From Clostridiales bacterium UBA5446 (GTDB lineage: Bacteria; Bacillota; Clostridia; Oscillospirales; Oscillospiraceae): a stretch of DNA of 8,233 nucleotides. Both the position numbers and the translations under genes were made by a program. Positions 7,707 to 8,233 of the stretch are shown piece by piece (positions within the stretch are counted from its first letter, which is position 1; every line of letters starts with the position of its first letter). The stretch lies in assembly GCA_002427465.1 (NCBI GenBank), contig DIRC01000009.1:2961-11193 (forward strand), in the 5' to 3' direction. The notes beneath the pieces are model-generated. The model was given only the letters and a program-made list of their open reading frames with translations. It was not told the DNA's origin and made no database searches.

Positions 7707-7750
7707 TAATGCCCATCGGAGATTTTTTCTCTGGTGGGCATTATTTTTTT
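7707..7750 (+). terminator. Rho-independent terminator of the late operon
   Basis: A near-continuous 16-bp stem (7707-7722 with 7728-7743, containing two G-U pairs) closes a five-T loop. The outer arms are AATGCCCATC and GGTGGGCATT, and the inner arms are GGAGA and TCTCT. It is followed by seven T at 7744-7750. It lies 60 bp after the endolysin stop and closes the tail-lysis transcription unit. The following gene is on the same strand, so it needs its own promoter or read-through. Confidence 0.9.
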
Positions 7751-7766
7751 GCTTAATACCCCATCA

Positions 7767-7805
7767 AAACCACCTCTTTTTCTCCGTATACCGAGGAGGT
7801 GGTTT
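7767..7805 (+). promoter_or_regulatory. Leader hairpin that occludes the Shine-Dalgarno of the HTH/zinc-ribbon gene
   Basis: AAACCACCTC (7767-7776) and GAGGTGGTTT (7796-7805) are a perfect 10-bp inverted repeat. CTC (7782-7784) can also pair with GAG (7793-7795), leaving a five-T bulge and the loop CGTATACC. The SD AGGAGG (7794-7799), 9 bp before the ATG at 7809, lies completely within the 3' arms. No U-tract follows, so this is not a terminator. If transcription starts upstream of 7767, translation should be held low until the stem opens. The structure is read directly; the regulation is inferred. Confidence 0.6.
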
Positions 7806-7808
7806 CTT

Positions 7809-8207
7809 ATGACTAAAGAACAGAAATCAACCATACTACGCCTTCGTGCCGAGGGCTATAAATATGTAACCATTGCCGACACCATCGGTCTTTCCATCAA
7901 CACTGTAAAAAGCTACTGCCGAAGACAAGGCGCGGCATCACAGGCAGACGACGTTCCCTGCTGTAAGCAGTGCAAAAAGCCGCTTGTGTCTAAAAAAGGT
8001 GGTAAGCCACGATTGTTCTGCTCTGACGAGTGCCGTAACAATTGGTGGAAGCACCATCCCAGTGACATCAATCGAAAGGCGTACTACGACAAGACCTGCG
8101 CTCACTGCGGAAAGCCGTATACGGTATACGGAAGGCCGAACAGTAAATTCTGTAGCCGTGCCTGTGCCTCGCAGCACCGCGTGAAAAATGCGGAGGCTGG
8201 CTCATGA
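7809..8207 (+). CDS. HTH and double zinc-ribbon DNA-binding protein
   Basis: A 132-aa likely DNA-binding regulator. The start at 7809 is set by AGGAGG at 7794-7799; an upstream in-frame GTG at 7734 lies in the terminator stem and has no SD. Residues 4-39 form an HTH of sigma-70 region 4 or transposase type: ILRLRAEGYKYVTIADTIG, then LSINTVKSYCRR as recognition helix. Two treble-clef-like zinc sites follow: C52-x2-C55 with C71-x3-C75, and C97-x2-C100 with C115-x3-C119; C51 is an extra Cys. The second site contains the spacer GKPYTVYGRPNSKF. Proteins of this layout in clostridial elements are often named sigma-70-like, but I see no region 2, so it is not a full sigma factor. It overlaps the next gene by 4 bp. 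The target is unknown; control of the adjoining module or of itself is an inference. Confidence 0.85.
   Translation: MTKEQKSTILRLRAEGYKYVTIADTIGLSINTVKSYCRRQGAASQADDVPCCKQCKKPLVSKKGGKPRLFCSDECRNNWWKHHPSDINRKAYYDKTCAHCGKPYTVYGRPNSKFCSRACASQHRVKNAEAGS
8115..8131. repeat. 17-bp palindrome inside the HTH/zinc-ribbon gene
   Basis: CCGTATAC-G-GTATACGG is a perfect inverted repeat with 8-bp arms around a single central G, coding for the loop of the second zinc ribbon (KPYTVYG). The part CGGTATACGG (8122-8131) is the exact reverse complement of CCGTATACCG at 7784-7793 in the gene's leader. It could be an operator or a recombinase site, or a chance of codon choice. Confidence 0.5.
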
Positions 8208-8233
8208 CACAGGAGAGAAAAACAGAGCTTATG
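8204..8233 (+). CDS. Start of a small downstream gene (3' partial)
   Basis: Only ten codons are in the window (MTQERKTELM), running off the right edge. The ATG overlaps the previous TGA by 4 bp, and CGGAGG at 8191-8196 is a good SD 7 bp upstream, so this is a real start with coupled translation. From memory of similar clostridial loci, the gene after such an HTH/zinc-ribbon protein is often a short SHOCT-domain protein followed by a serine recombinase. Ten residues cannot confirm that. Confidence 0.6.
   Translation, partial: MTQERKTELM

Noticed and set aside
7695..7723. Possible promoter with TTGACC as -35
   Set aside because: No TATAAT-like -10 lies 16-18 bp downstream, and the TTGACC is explained as an arm of the inverted repeat at 7684-7701.
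7750..7758. TGCTTAATA as an extended -10 for the HTH gene
   Set aside because: It has too few matches to TATAAT and no -35 upstream, so I cannot place a promoter with any support.
7734..7808. Longer start (GTG 7734) for the HTH/zinc-ribbon protein
   Set aside because: It begins in the 3' arm of the terminator stem, has no SD, and the added residues are encoded by the U-tract and leader hairpin.

Overview
The window is a late-gene segment of a tailed phage or prophage from a Gram-positive host, read entirely on the + strand. The moderately GC-rich sequence, strong AGGAGG-type ribosome binding sites, a holin_4-type holin, an amidase with a SPOR-like tail, and a terminal HTH plus zinc-ribbon gene together suggest a gut-type member of class Clostridia (an Oscillospiraceae-like host would fit). 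That host call is an inference from style and family, not from a marker gene.

Positions 2-6493 are a tail and baseplate operon of five tightly packed genes. The first is the 3' part of a tape measure protein, cut by the window edge, with nine 22-residue repeats. It is followed by a 115-aa protein of unknown function, a 467-aa protein with beta-propeller-like strands, a 531-aa fibre-like protein with a discoidin-like (F5/8C) segment, and a 443-aa protein that looks like a gpD/gp27/XkdQ-class tail hub. Junctions are 4-bp ATGA overlaps or gaps of at most 16 bp, so the set is probably one polycistronic, translationally coupled message. The hub candidate lies after the fibre, whereas it more often comes directly after the tape measure and distal tail genes.

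Positions 6510-7646 are the lysis cassette: a multi-spanning holin followed with no gap by an N-acetylmuramoyl-L-alanine amidase (Amidase_2 fold) that ends in half a SPOR unit. The transcription unit closes with a hairpin and a strong U-tract terminator at 7707-7750, preceded by a smaller hairpin.

From 7809 a second unit begins on the same strand. It encodes a 132-aa DNA-binding protein with an N-terminal HTH and two CxxC...CxxxC zinc ribbons, followed by a small gene cut by the window edge that overlaps it by 4 bp. Its leader carries a perfect 10-bp inverted repeat that buries the Shine-Dalgarno sequence. The leader loop shares a 10-bp motif, in inverted orientation, with a 17-bp palindrome inside the gene. 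In clostridial elements, as I recall, genes of this type often precede a small SHOCT-like gene and a serine recombinase; that part is not in the window.

I saw no defence system, CRISPR array, tRNA, insertion sequence or reverse transcriptase here. The most unusual features are the regulatory architecture around the HTH/zinc-ribbon gene and the nested-domain layout of the fibre protein.
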